A stretch of DNA of 47,763 bases from a virus. The position numbers and the translations under genes were made by a program. The notes below the pieces were generated by a model, which searched no databases, was not told the origin of the DNA, and saw only the letters and a list, made by a program, of their open reading frames with translations. Position 1 is the first letter of the stretch, and every line of letters starts with the position of its first letter. The stretch is taken from the IMG/VR virus record IMGVR_UViG_3300050821_002480, positions 1 through 47,763 of that record; one strand, 5' to 3'. Positions 45,217-47,763 of this stretch are shown piece by piece.

Positions 45217-45765
45217 CTACTTGAGGCCATCTTCGGCCCAGATGATCCACTTACGCAGACCCTCTAGACCATATTGCTTTACAAACGCTAGGGTTGCGGG
45301 AGAATCCTCCATCGGATGCCCAGCATGTTTAGAGCAGTTTTCACTAGCCGTTATGACCCGCAGATTTTGGTGAACGTGAAGTCCACAACAAAGCCTGCCC
45401 TGAACCGGATAGTAATGGTCTACGTGGTGTTCGATGCCAGTTTCCGCCGTGAGGCGCTTAGCTTCTTTGTAGATTTCCCTGATCTTGTCGCGGTCGCGCC
45501 ACGCTGGCGTAGCGTTGATCATCCTTGACCATCGTTTTGCGCTCGACCCTGGAGAGGCTAAACGCCGCGCTTGATTCTCTTCTGCTATGCGACGTTTTGA
45601 CTCAGCGCTCCATTCTCGATGCGCCAGAGCAACACAGCGGCCGCAAATTCCGTCAGGTCCGATTTCCGAGGCTGGGATCAATTCTTCGCATTGAGTGCAA
45701 TTAAGAAGCCGAAGAAATCTCGTTTGGCCCCGATAATCCCTTATTTCATAGACATTATCAGCCAT
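45217..45765 (-). CDS. HNH endonuclease
   Basis: This protein has 182 residues from the ATG at 45765; an in-frame TTG at 45816 would give 199. It has N-terminal cysteine pairs (CTQCEEL, CGRC), a helical region, and a C-terminal HNH core: EHHVDHYYPVQGRLCCGLHVHQNLRVITASENCSKHAG, with the His in VDH and the QNLRVITASEN segment characteristic of HNH nucleases. HNH genes close to terminases often assist pac/cos cutting or act as homing enzymes. It stands first after a possible promoter at 45845-45873. Confidence 0.85.
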   Translation of the reverse strand: MADNVYEIRDYRGQTRFLRLLNCTQCEELIPASEIGPDGICGRCVALAHREWSAESKRRIAEENQARRLASPGSSAKRWSRMINATPAWRDRDKIREIYKEAKRLTAETGIEHHVDHYYPVQGRLCCGLHVHQNLRVITASENCSKHAGHPMEDSPATLAFVKQYGLEGLRKWIIWAEDGLK

Positions 45766-45844
45766 CGCGCGAACGATGGTTGACCAATCTGCTACGTGTT
45801 TTCGGGGTGCGCCCAAGGCCTAATCAAACCTCTTGCGAGCCTCT

Positions 45845-45873
45845 GTTATGTACCTGATTCGCCGGACCGTCAA
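45845..45873 (-). promoter_or_regulatory. Possible promoter before the HNH and late genes
   Basis: On the minus strand TTGACG (45873-45868) is followed at 15-17 bases by TACATAAC (about 45852-45845). It lies in the only gap over 70 bases upstream of the packaging genes, and would be a natural late promoter. The -10 is poor, so this is tentative. Confidence 0.3.
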
Positions 45874-45881
45874 GGAAAAAG

Positions 45882-45893
45882 TTCCTATAGGAA
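45882..45893. promoter_or_regulatory. Perfect 12-base palindrome
   Basis: TTCCTATAGGAA lies just after the stop of the 45895 gene. On the minus strand it is followed by CTTTTT, so it may be a short terminator hairpin. It may instead be a regulator site for the promoter that follows. TTATTCACA, matching the DnaA-box consensus, adjoins it at 45895-45903. Confidence 0.4.
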
Positions 45894-45894
45894 G

Positions 45895-46113
45895 TTATTC
45901 ACAACTTTCCCTGAAACGGTCCATATCTTCCTTGGTATAACCCAGCGCTTGGAGAAGGAAGAACCCCGTATTACTAGCTGCACAAGCGCATTTCTCAGCA
46001 GTTTCATTCTCTACCGCTGTGTTGAATTGTGAGATATTCCGGCGGTACCCCTCAGAATGGTCGCGCGCCACTTGGTAAATCTTCCTGCCAAGCTCCTCCC
46101 GGTCCAACATCAT
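45895..46113 (-). CDS. Small helical protein
   Basis: This 72-residue protein contains MLDREELGRKIYQVARDHSEGYRRNISQFNTAVENETAEKCACAASNTGFFLLQALGYTKEDMDRFRESCE, which is largely helical. The two cysteines CAC could bind metal with the late Cys. The start overlaps the DUF6456-like gene's stop (ATGA). The function is unknown. Confidence 0.6.
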   Translation of the reverse strand: MMLDREELGRKIYQVARDHSEGYRRNISQFNTAVENETAEKCACAASNTGFFLLQALGYTKEDMDRFRESCE

Positions 46114-46655
46114 TGTTCCTCCATCGCAAAGCCATATACCTCAGCCAAACAGTGCAAGCATTCCTGAAACCGCATTCCAAAATACTTTTCCCAACGCTCC
46201 CCCGACAACCCCCTTCGCACGCATACCCGAGACATCGTTAGCCCGTAAACCAGAACGTCATGGGCGAGCGCACTCCCATCCTGCCCTAATGCCCCATAGA
46301 CCCGTTTTAACCGATGGGCGGCCTTCCTTTGCGCTTCAGTGATGGGTTCAGGCATCAATCCCCCGTCTACCGCTTCCTTGCTCGGATCAATCGCTTTCGG
46401 TCCCCTTTCCGCTGTTTCAAAATCATGCTGGAACGCCCGGCCTCCCTGGTATTGCGCCTCGTCGATATGATGCCTCGCGTGAAGCCCCGCCAACGGATCG
46501 TTTCGGATCGAGCGCATGACGTAGAGCTTCCCACCGGCCTCCAGGGGGTCGTCTATTTCGATTGGTGCCACGATGGCATTGCGAAGCAGATCGGTTGTTC
46601 GGCGGTCATGGATTTTCAGGTCGTTCGGTTTTTGTCGTTTTGGACGTGCCATCAT
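46110..46655 (-). CDS. DUF6456-like phage protein, late-regulator candidate
   Basis: This 181-residue protein is hydrophilic at the N-terminus (RPKRQKPNDLKIHDRRTTDLL), followed by LAGLHARHHIDEAQYQGGRAFQHDFETAE and then LKRVYGALGQDGSALAHDVLVYGLTMSRVCVRRGLSGERWEKYFGMRFQECLHCLAEVYGF. These blocks resemble DUF6456 proteins of Alphaproteobacteria phages, which often lie upstream of late genes. A C-terminal DNA-binding helix pair is likely. It is in the position of a late activator, but this is inferred. Confidence 0.6.
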   Translation of the reverse strand: MMARPKRQKPNDLKIHDRRTTDLLRNAIVAPIEIDDPLEAGGKLYVMRSIRNDPLAGLHARHHIDEAQYQGGRAFQHDFETAERGPKAIDPSKEAVDGGLMPEPITEAQRKAAHRLKRVYGALGQDGSALAHDVLVYGLTMSRVCVRRGLSGERWEKYFGMRFQECLHCLAEVYGFAMEEQ

Positions 46656-47152
46656 GCCCTCGCAAATTCGCCGAAGATTTGGTAGGCGGCTCGCTGATAG
46701 GCTTCGCTAGCTTCCTCCACTGTTGAAAAACTGCCTAAATATCTTTGCTTTCCTCGAATACCTATTCCAGCAACATACGGACGTAAACGACAACGGCTAT
46801 TGAAATAAACACCCTTTACGCCAATAAAATTATTGGTCTGAACGCGTCTGTTCGCACCGTTTTGGGAGTTTGTTGCAAGTCTAAGATTATCCCACTTATC
46901 ATTAGCCGGGTTCGTATCTTTGTGATCTACCTTGCGAGCTGGCCAATCTCCGGTCATATAAAACCAAGCAAGCCGGCCAGACCTATAGTGCTTACCTTTG
47001 ATAATGATGATGATATAACCATCCTTATCTAAACTTCCCGCGACTGAACCGATGCGGGTTTTTGCCGAGCGTTTGACTAGGTTAGTCCATATCCCAGTAT
47101 CTGGATTGTAGTGCAAAATCTGCTTCAACAATTCTAAAGATATTTCTGCCAC
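46652..47152 (-). CDS. HNH-AP2 homing endonuclease
   Basis: In this 166-residue protein an HNH_3-type core (SLDKDGYIIIIIKGKHYRSGRLAWFYMTGDWPARKVDHKDTNPANDKWDNLRLATNSQNGANR) is followed by an AP2-like DNA-binding domain (GVKGVYFNSRCRLRPYVAGIGIRGKQRYLGSFSTVEEASEAYQRAA). The local base composition is noticeably richer in A and T than its neighbours. Free-standing enzymes of this type cut alleles lacking the gene and spread by repair. It lies between the helicase-linked small genes and the late regulator candidate. Confidence 0.9.
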   Translation of the reverse strand: MAEISLELLKQILHYNPDTGIWTNLVKRSAKTRIGSVAGSLDKDGYIIIIIKGKHYRSGRLAWFYMTGDWPARKVDHKDTNPANDKWDNLRLATNSQNGANRRVQTNNFIGVKGVYFNSRCRLRPYVAGIGIRGKQRYLGSFSTVEEASEAYQRAAYQIFGEFARA

Positions 47153-47184
47153 GTTTTACCCCGTGATGCTTGAGTTAAACGCGG

Positions 47185-47337
47185 TCACACTAATGAGAAA
47201 ATGATAGCTATAATTCCAAGAACAATAGCAAAAACCATCATAATATGATTTCTGGTTTCAATCCTGTTCGTCTCGCCCTGCATCCGCATTAACATCATGC
47301 GGCGATCGTGGCGCTCTTGCTCTGCGTCCCTAGTCAT
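47185..47337 (-). CDS. Small single-pass membrane protein
   Basis: This 50-residue protein has a hydrophilic, Arg/Met-rich N-terminus (MTRDAEQERHDRRMMLMRMQGETNRIETRN) and a C-terminal helix IMMVFAIVLGIIAIIFSL. This tail-anchored layout is typical of small phage membrane proteins. The function is unknown. It lies between the helicase and the homing endonuclease. Confidence 0.55.
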   Translation of the reverse strand: MTRDAEQERHDRRMMLMRMQGETNRIETRNHIMMVFAIVLGIIAIIFSLV

Positions 47338-47350
47338 CGTTAAAATCCCC

Positions 47351-47497
47351 TCAGTTAATCATCAAATCCAGCCAGAACATAATCGGCCAGAGCATCAAGT
47401 TCACTGGCTTGCGCTCCGGCAGTTTCAGAATCTTCGCCTCGTGCTTTTCAGGTTTGCAAATGCGCGAATAGGGAAATTCAAGGATCGATGCTGTCAT
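47351..47497 (-). CDS. Small protein after the helicase
   Basis: This 48-residue protein contains MTASILEFPYSRICKPEKHEAKILKLPERKPVNLMLWPIMFWLDLM, basic and then hydrophobic at the end, possibly a membrane-anchored tail. The start overlaps the helicase stop by ATGA (47497), which supports its being real. The function is unknown. Confidence 0.6.
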   Translation of the reverse strand: MTASILEFPYSRICKPEKHEAKILKLPERKPVNLMLWPIMFWLDLMIN

Positions 47498-47763
47498 AGA
47501 ACTTGGCCTCCGCCTTGTTGCTCTTTGAACATTCCGGTTTCTGGATCGACAAGAAAAATACAGCGTCCAGGCCTCCCGGCGTGCGGCTGTTCCCTTACTT
47601 TAGCGCTATAAACGGTGGTTTCTGCGCTTCCTGGCTCGTGCGATACGATCAACCCGTTGTCGCATTTGTTGAACCAGTTCATCGATCCTTCGATATCGGA
47701 AAGCTGTACATCGCGTCCCACCGAGGCTTTCGTTGGATGAGCCACGATAAACATCGTGCAGCC
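47494..47763 (-). CDS. Replicative DNA helicase (3' part, cut by window end)
   Basis: The last 89 residues of the helicase begin in frame as GCTMFIVAHPTKASVGRD. The AHPTK motif and GSMNWFNKCDNGLIVSHEP (with a helicase motif resembling the H4 region of DnaB-like proteins) and the KVREQPHAGRPG loop continue the N-terminal part seen at 1-521. About 15 residues between LLTDY and GCTM appear to be missing. The stop (47496-47494) overlaps the next gene's ATG. Confidence 0.88.
   Translation of the reverse strand, partial: GCTMFIVAHPTKASVGRDVQLSDIEGSMNWFNKCDNGLIVSHEPGSAETTVYSAKVREQPHAGRPGRCIFLVDPETGMFKEQQGGGQVL

Noticed and set aside
45875-45898. FRT-like sequence (AAGTTCCTATAGGAAGTT)
   Set aside because: It shares only the short GTTCCTATA core with the yeast Flp site, and no Flp-type recombinase or proper spacer is present; coincidence of a 12-base palindrome.
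1-47763. CRISPR array, IS element, tRNA or rRNA genes
   Set aside because: No regularly spaced repeats, transposase genes with inverted ends, or recognisable tRNA/rRNA sequences were seen on either strand by reading; a tRNAscan and repeat search would be decisive.

Overview
The window looks like the near-complete genome of a temperate, short-tailed (P22-like podovirus) phage, shown circularly permuted, and not a slice of bacterial chromosome. There are no host housekeeping genes, tRNAs or rRNAs. The same gene, a Twinkle/DnaB-like replicative helicase, is cut at both window ends: its 5' part lies at 1-521 on the minus strand and its 3' part at 47494-47763 on the minus strand. The pieces are complementary, but joining the ends directly breaks the frame, so a short stretch (about 40-60 bases by comparison with the family) is probably missing. 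Gene style (integrase N-terminus, excisionase tail, lysozyme, the late exported protein, many small CxxC proteins) resembles phages of Alphaproteobacteria, probably Hyphomicrobiales. That host guess comes from remembered family resemblance only.

Layout. (1) 521-3894, minus: early replication arm with a small membrane protein, HTH proteins, a protein ending in DnaA domain IV, an adenine methyltransferase, RusA resolvase, a replication-initiator-like protein and the helicase. (2) 4274-5283: a lambda-like immunity region. A Cro/YdaS-like regulator (minus) and a CI-like repressor (plus, apparently leaderless) diverge. The repressor and a small lipoprotein gene lie between two copies of one promoter-operator module. 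(3) 5318-15553, plus: early/recombination arm with tightly overlapped genes for a Rad52-like annealing protein, an SSB-like protein, an HNH-like protein, a C5-cytosine methyltransferase, excisionase and integrase, a candidate attP with 19-bp direct repeats, an unusual protein joining an integrase N-terminus to a GIY-YIG nuclease domain, a DUF5131 protein and many small unknown or zinc-binding proteins. (4) 15566-19527, minus: lysis and late accessory genes (GH24 endolysin, holin candidates, spanin candidates, exported protein, metallophosphoesterase, DUF4406 deoxyribosyltransferase-like). (5) 19581-19862, plus: a lone DUF6197-like gene. (6) 19837-47497, minus: late structural region. In transcription order it holds a DUF6456-like candidate regulator, HNH genes, TerS, TerL, portal, GroES-like co-chaperonin, scaffold, decoration protein, major capsid protein, beta-rich appendage proteins, tail fibre, gp4/gp10-like tail proteins, gp7/gp20/gp16-like ejection proteins and a tailspike with a P22-like head-binding domain.

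Inferred gene logic: the CI-like repressor would bind both operator clusters and silence the leftward regulator promoter and the rightward recombination arm. The prophage would then express only the repressor and lipoprotein, plus possibly the lone plus-strand gene at 19581. On induction, both arms fire, genome replication proceeds through the helicase into the late operon, and headful packaging is likely. Many adjacent genes overlap by ATGA, GTGA or TAATG, which indicates translational coupling. No CRISPR array, IS element, tRNA or rRNA was seen, and no stretch over 300 bases lacks a gene.
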